From Gammaproteobacteria bacterium (GTDB lineage: Bacteria; Pseudomonadota; Gammaproteobacteria; UBA5335), in NCBI GenBank assembly GCA_011620145.1, contig WOZT01000114.1:1-14148 (forward strand): DNA of 14,148 bases, given 5' to 3'. A model generated the notes under the pieces. It ran no database searches, had not been told where the DNA came from, and saw nothing but the letters and a program-made list of their open reading frames with translations. Positions 7,803 through 14,148 of this stretch are shown one piece after another (positions within the stretch are counted from its first letter, which is position 1; each line of letters begins with the position of its first letter). The translations under genes and the position numbers were made by a program.

Positions 7803-8791
7803 GGCTGCGGCCCCGCGAGCATGTTCATCACCAGCCGGATCATCACGTCCTTGTCCTTCGGCGCCGACGCGGCCACCAGCAGCGCGAGCGCCGCGAGCCC
7901 CACATCGTTGATCACGGCCTGGCCGTCGCGGAACAACCGGCCGTTGCGGTTCAGGAAGTCCACGAACAGGAACGAGCCGATGCGCTTGTTGCCATCCGAA
8001 AAGGGGTGATTCTTGATCGTGAAGTACAGCAAATGCGCGGCCTTCGATTCGACCGTCGGATACGCCGGCTCCCCGAACACGCTCTGGTCGAGGTTGCCGA
8101 GCAGGGCGGCGAGCCCTTCTTCGCGCTCGCGACCGAACAGATCCGTGGCCTCGCCGCGCCCGATCAGGTCGGCCTTGAGTCGCCCGATCGCGGCGCGCGC
8201 CTCTTCCACGGCCGGCAAAACGCCACCCCGGTTCCCCTTCGGCTCTTCCAGCAAGCCTTCGTCATAGCGTTGCAGGAGCAGGAAGGTCTGCGTATAGCGG
8301 GCAATGACATCGACCAGCCCGCGCCCCTGGTCCGTGGTCAGGGCCTCGCCGGCGGCCGCCTTGCGGACCAGTGCCAGCGCGGCTTCCAGCTCGCGCGCGT
8401 TCTGCTCGAAGCGCTGCTGGTTGATCGTGTAGCCCCGCACCAGGTGCTCGCGCAGCGTGCGGGTGGCCCAGATGCGGAACTGGGTGCCGCGCAACGACTT
8501 GACGCGATAGCCGACCGAAATGACGACGTCGAGGTTGTAGTGGTCGACCTGGTAGGTTTTCCCGTCCGCCGCAGTATGTGCAAATTTTGCACATACTGCC
8601 GCAGGATCCAGTTCACCCTCCTGGAACGCGTTCCGGACGTGCTTGGTGACGACCGAGCGCTCCCGCCCGAACAGCTCGGCCATCTGCGCCTGGGTCAGCC
8701 AGACCGTCTCCCGATCGAGGCGCACATCCACCCGGACCTCGCCGTCCGGGGCCTCGTAGACGATCACCTCACCGCCCGGCGCTGCACTCAT
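7799..8791 (-). CDS. RhuM-type virulence/defence protein with C-terminal Fic/Doc domain
   Basis: About 330 residues with two parts. Residues about 10-115 form the RhuM N-terminal region ([23 protein letters not shown], a helix-turn-helix-like stretch, then [17 protein letters not shown] and [16 protein letters not shown]). Residues about 150-330 form a Fic/Doc fold with the active loop [12 protein letters not shown] (about 262-273). The loop has the Doc-like HxFxDGNKR form and lacks the last Arg of HxFxDGNGRxxR Fic enzymes, so it may act like Doc (kinase) or be inactive as an AMP-transferase. The start is ATG 8791, because GGAGGG (8799-8804) sits 7 nt before it; a GTG at 8794 is also in frame. 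Such genes are commonly embedded in type I restriction operons. A remarkable palindrome lies inside at 8571-8599. Confidence 0.88.
   Translation of the reverse strand: MSAAPGGEVIVYEAPDGEVRVDVRLDRETVWLTQAQMAELFGRERSVVTKHVRNAFQEGELDPAAVCAKFAHTAADGKTYQVDHYNLDVVISVGYRVKSLRGTQFRIWATRTLREHLVRGYTINQQRFEQNARELEAALALVRKAAAGEALTTDQGRGLVDVIARYTQTFLLLQRYDEGLLEEPKGNRGGVLPAVEEARAAIGRLKADLIGRGEATDLFGREREEGLAALLGNLDQSVFGEPAYPTVESKAAHLLYFTIKNHPFSDGNKRIGSFLFVDFLNRNGRLFRDGQAVINDVGLAALALLVAASAPKDKDVMIRLVMNMLAGPQP
8571..8599. repeat. perfect 29-nt palindrome inside the RhuM/Fic gene
   Basis: GCAGTATGTGCAAA (8571-8584), one T, then its exact reverse complement TTTGCACATACTGC (8586-8599). In the gene it covers codons for [10 protein letters not shown] in exact register. 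Nine consecutive codons there (GCA GTA TGT GCA AAA TTT GCA CAT ACT) all end in A or T, whereas neighbouring codons almost all end in G or C. The DNA itself, or the RNA hairpin it can form, therefore appears to be maintained. Confidence 0.9.
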
Positions 8792-8847
8792 CACCCGGCC
8801 CTCCGCGCCTGCGCCCCGTCGGCGATGACGACGCGCCGGCCTGTCAT
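8791..8847 (-). CDS. 18-codon mini-ORF bridging hsdR and the RhuM/Fic gene
   Basis: An ATG overlaps the hsdR stop (ATGA at 8847-8844) and opens a frame for MTGRRVVIADGAQARRAG. Its TGA overlaps the ATG of the RhuM/Fic gene (TGATG, 8793-8789). It may carry ribosomes from one gene to the next, or be the remnant of a gene deleted here (hsdM/hsdS would be expected in such operons), or be chance. The GGAGGG for the next gene lies within it. Coding status is unproven. Confidence 0.2.
   Translation of the reverse strand: MTGRRVVIADGAQARRAG
8799..8804 (-). promoter_or_regulatory. ribosome binding site deciding the RhuM/Fic start
   Basis: GGAGGG on the minus strand, 7 nt before ATG 8791. It favours this ATG over the in-frame GTG at 8794, which would have a spacing of 4 nt. 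Confidence 0.6.
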
Positions 8848-11800
8848 GCGGCGATCGCCCGTGCGCGCACGGAATCCAGGATCTTCACGAGCTCATCCAC
8901 CTGGCCCGAACTGAAAAGCCCGTCCGGCCCCCGTGGCGTCAGGTCAGTGAACGGGGATTCGTAGAGCATCGCTGCTTCCATCACGCCGTGCGCGGTGAGG
9001 TGGTCCACGATCAGGTTCACGAACTCGATCTGGTTGGCGTTCCAGGTCTTGCCGTTGAGGAATTCGGCCAAGGCTTCCTTTGCCGCTTGCCGATCAAGGC
9101 CGACCAGCGAGCGCACAAACAGACCGAGCCCTTGCGACTCCTCGGCGGCGCGCTGAACGTCTTCTGCAGCGCCGACCCCGCTGTGCGCGAGCATGCGCTG
9201 AAGCTCGGACAGATCGGCAGCGGTCAACGGCATGTTCATCCGCAGCCTGTGAATTGCGACATGGTCCTGGTGGGCACGCAGGAATGCCCGCGCCTTGGCC
9301 CGAAACTTCGCATAGTCGGTGCCATGACCGAAGCCCGGCAGCTCTACCTCCGACTCCCCGCCTATCTCGTCTTCGAAGTCGGTGTAGATGGGCTTGCGCT
9401 TCTGCTTCTCGATGAGCTTGATCAGATCACGCAGGCGCCGGCGCATTCCCTCGAGCATCGGGATGGTCACGTCCTGCCACCACTCGTCGGTCTGCACGTC
9501 TTGGATCAGTGCCATCTGGTCGCGCACCATGGGAATGGCGGACTTCTCTTCCAGCAGTCCGGCCAGATCCTTGACTTGATCGCGTAGGCGGGCGAAGCCC
9601 GGCTCCGACCGCAGCAGAGCGAGCTGGAGGCTCAAGACCAGCAGGTCGAAGCGCTTGGCTTCCTCGTTTTCCGCGTCCATCTCCGAAGGCAACCCAGCCA
9701 CTTCGCGCGACAGCTCGGCGAGCGCATCGGGCGGTAGCGCACCCCACGCCTCTGGCCGGGCGTACTGCTCCACCAGACGCCGGTGTGGGCGGACGATGAA
9801 GTTATCGAGGTTCATGGCCGCCACTTCGCGGTGCAGCAGCATTGCCATCTGTGCGCGCACCTCGTCCTCGGAGGCGGGATGCCCCAAGGGCGCCGCGCGC
9901 GCGTCTGCGATGTCCGAATTCCCCGTCGCTTCCGCCTTCCGGTCCAGCACGCCGATCAGCTCCAGGCGGGCATTGAACAGCCGCTTGCCGAGCGATTCAC
10001 CCACCGCGCCTTCGGTGCCCGGAATGTCCTGGCTGAAGTACTCCAGGTTCTGGCAGTAGTCGAAGACGCAGAAGAATTCCTTGTGCTGGCCCGGCCCGAA
10101 CAGGTCCGGGCACAGGCGCGTGCCGCGGCCGAGCATCTGCCAGAACTTAGTTCTAGAGCGCACCAGCTTGAAGAACACCAGGTTCACGACTTCGGGGATG
10201 TCGATTCCGGTGTCGAGCATGTCCACCGAGATGGCGATGTGCGGCGCCTTGTCCTTGGCCGACAAGTTGTCGATCAGGCTCTGCGCATACTCGGTCTTGA
10301 AGGTGATGACGCGCGCGAATTCGCCCTTGTAGTGCGGGTAGTTGGCGTTGAAGCGCTCGGCGATGAACTCGGCGTGGGCCTGGTTCTTGGCGAACAGGAT
10401 CGTCTTTCCAAGGCGGTCGCCGCCGGCCGCTGTCAGGCCGCGCGTCATCAGGTGCTCCAGCACCTTGTCCACCGTGTCCTTGTTGAACAGCCACTTGTTG
10501 ACCGCCTCGGCCTCGACGCGGTCGGGCACGCCGCCGTCCTCGTCCCACTCCAGCGCGTCCCACTGGTCCTTGTCTTCCTCGGACAGATCGTCGTATCGGA
10601 TCCCCTCGCGCTGGAACTTGAGCGGCACCGACACGGCCTTCGGCGGCACCAGGAACCCGTCGCGCACCGCCTCATCGAGCCCGTAGGCGTCGGTCGGCAC
10701 GCCGTTTTCCAGATCGAACAGACTGTAGGTGTTGCGGTCCACCTCGTCCTTGGGCGTGGCCGTGAGCCCCACGAGCAGCGAGTCGAAGTAGTCGAAGATG
10801 GCGCGGTACTTCTGGAACACCGAGCGGTGCGCCTCGTCGATGATCACCAGATCGAAGTGGCCGACTCCGAAGCGCCGCTGGCCGCCGCTCCCGGCACGGT
10901 CCCGAGCGATTTCGTCGATCAGCCCCATCATCGTCGGATAGGTGGAGACGAAGACCCGCCCCTCGGCATTTTTCTCGGTCACCAGGTTTACCGGCGAGGC
11001 GTCGGGCAGGTGGTGCTTGAAGGCGTTCACCGCCTGGTTCACCAGCGCCACGCGGTCGGCCAGGAACAGCACACGCTTGGCCCAGTTGCAGCGCATCAGC
11101 AGGTCGGCGAGCGCAATCACCGTGCGCGTCTTGCCGGCGCCGGTGGCCATCACCACCAGCGCCTTGCGGTCGTGGTCGCGCTCGAAGGCCTCGGCGATGC
11201 GCCGGATGGCGCGCGTCTGGTAAAAGCGCTCGACGATGACCGGGCTGATCTCGCCTTCCGCCAGCCGCTTGCGCGTGCTGCGTCGCTGGATCGCGAGCTC
11301 CAGCTCCGCCTTCTTGTAGAAGCCCTGCACGGCGCGCGGTGGGTAGCGGGTGTCGTCCCAGAGCCAGTGCTCGTAGCCGTTGGAATAGAAGATCAGCGGG
11401 CGCTGGCCGAACTGTTGCTCCAGGCAGTCCGCGTACAGCTTGGCCTGCTGCTGGCCGACGCGGGCATCGCGCCGGGTGCGCTTGGCCTCGACCAATCCCA
11501 GCGGCTTGCCGTCGTCGCCCCACAGCACGTAGTCGACGAAGCCCTTGCCCTGGACGTTGGGCATGCCGGCGACTTCGAACTCGCGGTCCCGCGGCTGGTC
11601 GAGCGGCCAGCCGGCTTCTTTCAGCAGCAGGTCGATGAAGTAGTCGCGGGTCTCGGCCTCGGAGTAGTCGTGCGTGTCTGGTTGGGCCGCTGCCGCCTGC
11701 TTGGCCGCCGCCACCTCGGCGCGCAGGCGCTTGAGTTCTTCGTCCAGCGTGGTCTTGTCGGCCAGCAAGACCGCGAGCTTCTCGTCGCGCTCGCGCAAGC

Positions 11801-12278
11801 CTGCTTCGAGCTGTTGCAACTGCTCGGCGGTCTGCCCGCGCACTGGAGTCGCCTTTGGCAATGCGTTCGCGTCGAAGGCCAGGCCCGGAGCTGGTCGCGC
11901 CGCGCGGCCGTAGGTGCGGGCGAGCCAGTAAGTCACGTGGAACAGCTCGCGCAGCGCGACCACAGCATCGTCGAGCGGAATCGCGCGATGCCCGTGCACG
12001 GCGCGGTTGCCCAGCGTATTGATCACCCGCGCCTTGCTGAACACCGCCTCGCCGGCCGCCTGCTTGAAGCTCGGCTCGTGGATCAGCGCCGAGAGGTTGT
12101 CCTGGTACGGGAGCCGCAGCCCTGCGTCGTGCTTGTACGCCCAGTTCACCGCCAGTTCGAGCGCGCGGCGAGCATAGAAGCAGGCGGTACACGGGTCCGA
12201 ATGCACTGCGGCTTCCGCCTTGGCAGCGGCGTCGTGAACCGCCGGCCATTCGCGCTCGAGGAAGTCGAACTGACTCAT
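8844..12278 (-). CDS. hsdR: type I restriction endonuclease HsdR (EcoEI type) with DUF4145/HEPN-like N-terminus
   Basis: An 1144-residue motor-nuclease. Layout: DUF4145-like helical domain about 5-130, including NRAVHGH (91-97); coiled coil about 150-200; nuclease core with D249 and E264-A-K266 (PD-(D/E)xK type); SF2 translocase with ATGAGKT (378-384), DEAH (481-484), TAT (506-508) and QMLGRGTR (714-721); and an EcoEI-like C-terminal domain about 850-1140 that would dock to the M/S complex. With HsdM and HsdS it would translocate DNA and cut unmodified DNA. No M or S gene is in the window. ATG 12278 overlaps the fic stop (ATGA), and an ideal GGAGGT lies in the end of fic. All core residues are present, so it looks intact. 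Confidence 0.92.
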   Translation of the reverse strand: MSQFDFLEREWPAVHDAAAKAEAAVHSDPCTACFYARRALELAVNWAYKHDAGLRLPYQDNLSALIHEPSFKQAAGEAVFSKARVINTLGNRAVHGHRAIPLDDAVVALRELFHVTYWLARTYGRAARPAPGLAFDANALPKATPVRGQTAEQLQQLEAGLRERDEKLAVLLADKTTLDEELKRLRAEVAAAKQAAAAQPDTHDYSEAETRDYFIDLLLKEAGWPLDQPRDREFEVAGMPNVQGKGFVDYVLWGDDGKPLGLVEAKRTRRDARVGQQQAKLYADCLEQQFGQRPLIFYSNGYEHWLWDDTRYPPRAVQGFYKKAELELAIQRRSTRKRLAEGEISPVIVERFYQTRAIRRIAEAFERDHDRKALVVMATGAGKTRTVIALADLLMRCNWAKRVLFLADRVALVNQAVNAFKHHLPDASPVNLVTEKNAEGRVFVSTYPTMMGLIDEIARDRAGSGGQRRFGVGHFDLVIIDEAHRSVFQKYRAIFDYFDSLLVGLTATPKDEVDRNTYSLFDLENGVPTDAYGLDEAVRDGFLVPPKAVSVPLKFQREGIRYDDLSEEDKDQWDALEWDEDGGVPDRVEAEAVNKWLFNKDTVDKVLEHLMTRGLTAAGGDRLGKTILFAKNQAHAEFIAERFNANYPHYKGEFARVITFKTEYAQSLIDNLSAKDKAPHIAISVDMLDTGIDIPEVVNLVFFKLVRSRTKFWQMLGRGTRLCPDLFGPGQHKEFFCVFDYCQNLEYFSQDIPGTEGAVGESLGKRLFNARLELIGVLDRKAEATGNSDIADARAAPLGHPASEDEVRAQMAMLLHREVAAMNLDNFIVRPHRRLVEQYARPEAWGALPPDALAELSREVAGLPSEMDAENEEAKRFDLLVLSLQLALLRSEPGFARLRDQVKDLAGLLEEKSAIPMVRDQMALIQDVQTDEWWQDVTIPMLEGMRRRLRDLIKLIEKQKRKPIYTDFEDEIGGESEVELPGFGHGTDYAKFRAKARAFLRAHQDHVAIHRLRMNMPLTAADLSELQRMLAHSGVGAAEDVQRAAEESQGLGLFVRSLVGLDRQAAKEALAEFLNGKTWNANQIEFVNLIVDHLTAHGVMEAAMLYESPFTDLTPRGPDGLFSSGQVDELVKILDSVRARAIAA

Positions 12279-13441
12279 CTGGGCACCTCCAGTTCGGCCG
12301 CCAGCTCCTCGACATACTCGCCATAGCTGAACACGCGGCCGCGCTGCCGGTTCGTGAGTTCACTCACGATGCCGATGCGCTCGAGGTGCGCCAGCGACTT
12401 GTTGACCGTAGCCGGCGTGAGCCCCGTGGTCTTGACCAGCGCGGCGGATGTTGCAATCGGTTGGCGCTGCAGTGCCTGGTGCACCGCGAGCGCCGACGCC
12501 GCGGCGCGCCCCAGGCCGGCGATGCGGTCGCGATCCGCATTGACCAGAGCGAGCAGGGCATTCGCCGTCGCCACGGCCTGCGTCGCGCTCGCCTCGATGC
12601 CTTCGGCAAAGAAATCGAACCAGCGCTCCCAGTCACCGCGCAGGCGCACCTCGTTCAGCAGCTCGTAGTAAAGCGCGCGATGGGTCTTGAAGAACAGACT
12701 CGGGTACAGCATCGGCTCGCGCAGCACGCCGTCGGCCACCAGCTGCAGCACGATCAGCAGCCGCCCGAGGCGCCCGTTGCCGTCCAGAAACGGGTGGATG
12801 GTCTCGAACTGCACATGCACGAGCGCCGCCTTGATCAGCGGCGGCACGGGCTCGGGGTCGTCGTTGAGGAAGCGCTCCAGCGCCGCCATGCAATCCGCCA
12901 GCGCATCGGCCGGCGGCGGCACGAAAGCCGCGTTGCCGGGCCGGGTGCCGCCGATCCAGACCTGCGAGCGGCGCACTTCACCCGGCGTCTTGCCGCGGCC
13001 GCCCGGATGCGTCAGCAGCACCTTGTGCATCTCGCACAGCAGGCGGGTGCACAGCGGCAGCCCGCCGCGCAGCTTCTTCAGGCCATGTTCGAGCGCCGCC
13101 ACGCAGCGGCTGACTTCTCGCGCATCGTCCACCGGCACGCCGGGTTGTTCGTCGATCTCGTAGAGCAGCAGGTCCGCGAGCGAGGACTGCGTGCCCTCGA
13201 TCTGCGAGGACAGCACCGCCTCCTTGCGCACGAAGCTGTAGAGCAGCAGCGCCGCGTTGGGCAACAGCGTGGTGACCGCGTCCAGCCGTCCGAGCGCCAC
13301 CAGCGCGGCGTCGAAGCGCCGCCGCAATGGGGCCGACCACACGACCGGCGGCTCCGGCGGCAGCGGCGCCGGCACGAAGGCCTGGAACGGCTCGCCGGCC
13401 GTCGTGACGGTGACGTAATGACCGGGAGCGGGTCGGTGCAT
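12275..13441 (-). CDS. Fic-family AMP-transferase with C-terminal winged helix (class II)
   Basis: A 388-residue cytoplasmic protein. It has an N-terminal Fic_N-type region and the inhibitory helix motif S78-x3-E82-G83 in SSQIEGTQSS, ahead of the Fic core (class II). The complete catalytic loop HPFLDGNGRLGR is at 216-227, and a winged helix-turn-helix is at about 320-385 (TSAALVKTTGLTPATVNKSLAHLERIGIV). Fic enzymes with this loop transfer AMP from ATP to a hydroxyl of a target protein; the inhibitory Glu normally keeps them silent. The target is unknown. It is the first gene of the chain and overlaps hsdR by 4 nt. Fic genes next to hsdR are a known arrangement. The winged helix could bind the dyad over its own promoter (inference). 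No good ribosome binding site precedes the ATG, and an in-frame TAG 15 nt upstream rules out a longer version. Confidence 0.92.
   Translation of the reverse strand: MHRPAPGHYVTVTTAGEPFQAFVPAPLPPEPPVVWSAPLRRRFDAALVALGRLDAVTTLLPNAALLLYSFVRKEAVLSSQIEGTQSSLADLLLYEIDEQPGVPVDDAREVSRCVAALEHGLKKLRGGLPLCTRLLCEMHKVLLTHPGGRGKTPGEVRRSQVWIGGTRPGNAAFVPPPADALADCMAALERFLNDDPEPVPPLIKAALVHVQFETIHPFLDGNGRLGRLLIVLQLVADGVLREPMLYPSLFFKTHRALYYELLNEVRLRGDWERWFDFFAEGIEASATQAVATANALLALVNADRDRIAGLGRAAASALAVHQALQRQPIATSAALVKTTGLTPATVNKSLAHLERIGIVSELTNRQRGRVFSYGEYVEELAAELEVPR
12285..12290 (-). promoter_or_regulatory. strong ribosome binding site of hsdR inside the fic 3' end
   Basis: GGAGGT on the minus strand, 6 nt before ATG 12278. 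It lies within the last codons of fic (ELEVPR) and fixes the hsdR start. It is the strongest such site in the operon, whereas fic itself has almost none. Confidence 0.7.
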
Positions 13442-13450
13442 GGCGGCGAG

Positions 13451-13503
13451 AACCTAAAACAAGGGTCGGCGCTATTTTAGGTTAGATGACAAGCGTGCAT
13501 CAA
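13451..13503 (-). promoter_or_regulatory. fic-hsdR operon promoter with inverted-repeat operator
   Basis: On the minus strand, -35 TTGATG (13503-13498), an 18-nt spacer and -10 TAAAAT (13479-13474) make a plausible sigma-70 promoter, giving a start near 13466 and a leader of about 25 nt. A perfect 9-bp inverted repeat, AACCTAAAA (13451-13459) and TTTTAGGTT (13475-13483), has one arm over the -10 and the other in the leader close to the fic start. A protein bound to both arms would block transcription. The winged-helix tail of Fic is a candidate, by inference. Confidence 0.55.
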
Positions 13504-13762
13504 CGATCTGCGTTGCTTCAGGATGGGGTGCCTGAGCCGTGCTCATTGCGCCGTAATGAAGCGAGGCGAATTGGCTCATGCCCCATGCCGGGCTTTGGCG
13601 GGCGCCCCTTGTTTGCGACCGAATTGCTTAGTGATTGCAACCAGCGGCCCTTCGGTTGCAATTGCAACGCCGATAAATATGTTTAAATTCATATTGTTAC
13701 AAAGATAAAACTGTTTACCGATTGCAAACACTCAAAGCGACTCTTCCCCGGGGTTGCAATCG
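13504..13762. other. gene-free region upstream of the fic promoter
   Basis: No convincing gene on either strand. A 35-codon minus-strand frame (13579-13472, starting MSQFASLHYG) runs into the fic promoter but has no ribosome binding site and no family I know. The right half is AT-rich, unlike its surroundings. It contains the TTGCAA boxes and the dyad AATATG (13676-13681) / CATATT (13690-13695) around TTTAAA. A possible minus-strand promoter (TTGTAA 13702-13697, 17-nt spacer, TATTTA 13679-13674) would start close to the GTTGCAATTGCAAC palindrome. Confidence 0.35.
13635..13759. repeat. cluster of five TTGCAA boxes around an AT-rich dyad
   Basis: TTGCAA (a 6-bp palindrome) occurs at 13635-13640, 13656-13661, 13662-13667, 13722-13727 and 13754-13759. 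The middle pair forms the perfect 14-bp palindrome GTTGCAATTGCAAC (13655-13668). Most copies extend to a GATTGCAA or TTGCAATC-like form, and a degenerate copy TTACAA is at 13697-13702. This density is far above chance for GC-rich DNA. It could be an operator cluster, iteron-like sites or a partition-type site; the binding protein is unknown. Confidence 0.6.
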
Positions 13763-13906
13763 CTATCTGCGCCGGAACCCAGCGGGCCGCCTCATGGCGC
13801 CGACGCTGTGAACCAGCCGCTCCTTGCGCAACTCCCGCAGCAGCACTGAATTTGGCTTCGCCCGAGCAGCGGCCTCGAATTCGGCGACGGCCTCAACTAC
13901 GCCCAT
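13763..13906 (-). CDS. small hypothetical ORF (doubtful)
   Basis: From ATG 13906 this frame gives 47 residues: an alanine-rich, charged helix-like start (VEAVAEFEAAARAKPNSVLL) and an arginine-rich end. A longer version from 13954 overlaps the preceding gene by 23 nt. No ribosome binding site is evident and I recognise no family. It lies just after the gene ending at 13932 on the same strand, so it could be a small downstream partner, a decayed fragment or a chance frame. Confidence 0.25.
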   Translation of the reverse strand: MGVVEAVAEFEAAARAKPNSVLLRELRKERLVHSVGAMRRPAGFRRR

Positions 13907-13931
13907 TACACATGCAACCCATGCATGCTCC

Positions 13932-14147
13932 CTATGTCCACGAGTCACGAACATGCGCGGTATCGCGGAAGCTCATGAAGTCGAAACGCTCCCAGCGTCG
14001 GAGATGCCGTTCCTCGTACAGCGTGAAATCGTCATCGGGAACCAGCGCTTCCTGGGTGTCGATGTTCAGTTCGATCCCGGGACACTGAGCAATCGCCGCG
14101 AGGAAACGCGTAACGGCGGCCCCGGCTTCCTGCCGTTTCGCCAGATC
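13932..14147 (-). CDS. 3' end of an unidentified gene (partial, enters from right edge)
   Basis: A minus-strand frame is open from the window edge to a TAG at 13934-13932, giving 71 residues. It begins DLAKRQEAGAAVTRFLAAIA and contains NIDTQEALVPDDDFTLYEER and LRRWERFDFMSF. Composition and codon use look like a real soluble protein: a helical start, an acidic stretch, then a basic/aromatic stretch. I do not recognise the family. The 5' end is outside the window. The gene reads toward fic, separated from it by the TTGCAA cluster and the fic promoter. Confidence 0.5.
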   Translation of the reverse strand, partial: DLAKRQEAGAAVTRFLAAIAQCPGIELNIDTQEALVPDDDFTLYEERHLRRWERFDFMSFRDTAHVRDSWT

Positions 14148-14148
14148 C

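Noticed and set aside
5771..8914. A 1047-codon open frame on the plus strand.
   Set aside because: It lies antisense to yaeQ, dbpA, the hsdR stump, RhuM/Fic and the end of hsdR. Its product is Arg/Gln/His-rich with no domain, as expected from the reverse frame of GC-rich genes.
9783..12326. An 847-codon open frame on the plus strand.
   Set aside because: It is antisense to hsdR, whose motifs are unmistakable. The predicted protein is low-complexity and valine/histidine-rich, typical of a shadow frame.
10672..12363. A 563-codon minus-strand frame.
   Set aside because: It is an alternate frame of the hsdR strand, rich in Arg, Gly and Ala, without recognisable motifs.
12386..13480. A 364-codon plus-strand frame across fic.
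   Set aside because: It is antisense to the fic gene, which has the full HxFxDGNGRxxR motif. The product is Gln/Arg-rich.
13645..13661. A sigma-54-like promoter, GG-N10-GC in cGGCCCTTCGGTTGCaa.
   Set aside because: The -24 element is a poor match, no gene follows on the plus strand, and the TTGC part is explained by the TTGCAA cluster.
13486..13686. A 66-codon plus-strand frame upstream of the TTGCAA region.
   Set aside because: No ribosome binding site, unlikely cysteine-rich composition, and it runs through the repeat boxes.
13630..13760. A CRISPR array, because of the repeated TTGCAA motif.
   Set aside because: The repeats are only 6-10 nt, unevenly spaced and in both half-site forms. 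There are no spacers or cas genes.

Overview
The window looks like a proteobacterial (beta- or gammaproteobacterial) chromosome segment. This rests on the EmrAB-type tripartite efflux operon, YaeQ, and a DbpA helicase with its specific RNA-binding tail. The genus cannot be told. The left third (to about 5.5 kb) has moderate GC with mixed codon use. From about 5.6 kb to 13.4 kb the DNA is visibly GC-rich, with almost every third codon position G or C. Beyond 13.6 kb there is a short AT-rich patch.

Left, plus strand: the 3' end of an unknown gene (1-120) and a spacer. Then comes a promoter with overlapping ATTAG/CTAAT dyads, which drives a MarR regulator, a DHA2-family 14-TM exporter, a NodT-type outer-membrane lipoprotein and an EmrA/HlyD-type adaptor. 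Together these form a complete inner membrane-periplasm-outer membrane drug or toxic-compound pump with a self-repressing regulator. A UspA-type stress protein follows 40 nt later.

Middle, minus strand, convergent with the above: dbpA then yaeQ, both ordinary housekeeping genes.

Right, minus strand (13441 to 7668): a tightly coupled chain of defence-type genes. It runs fic (class II, self-inhibited AMP-transferase type), an EcoEI-type HsdR restriction subunit with an N-terminal DUF4145/HEPN-like domain, an 18-codon mini-ORF, a RhuM/Fic-Doc protein, and a 44-codon 5' stump of a second hsdR family. All junctions overlap (ATGA, ATGA, TGATG, GTGA). No hsdM or hsdS lies in the window. The chain therefore reads as a rearranged, partly decayed type I restriction island, or a Fic-controlled HsdR module that depends on M/S subunits elsewhere. 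The stump stops about 100 bp upstream of dbpA, which marks a deletion or insertion junction.

Most notable non-coding signals: a perfect 29-nt palindrome inside the RhuM/Fic gene, written in A/T-ending codons against the strong GC3 bias of the gene; a 9-bp perfect inverted repeat over the fic promoter; and five TTGCAA boxes in 125 bp around an AT-rich dyad upstream of fic. At the right edge is the 3' end of another minus-strand gene of unknown function.
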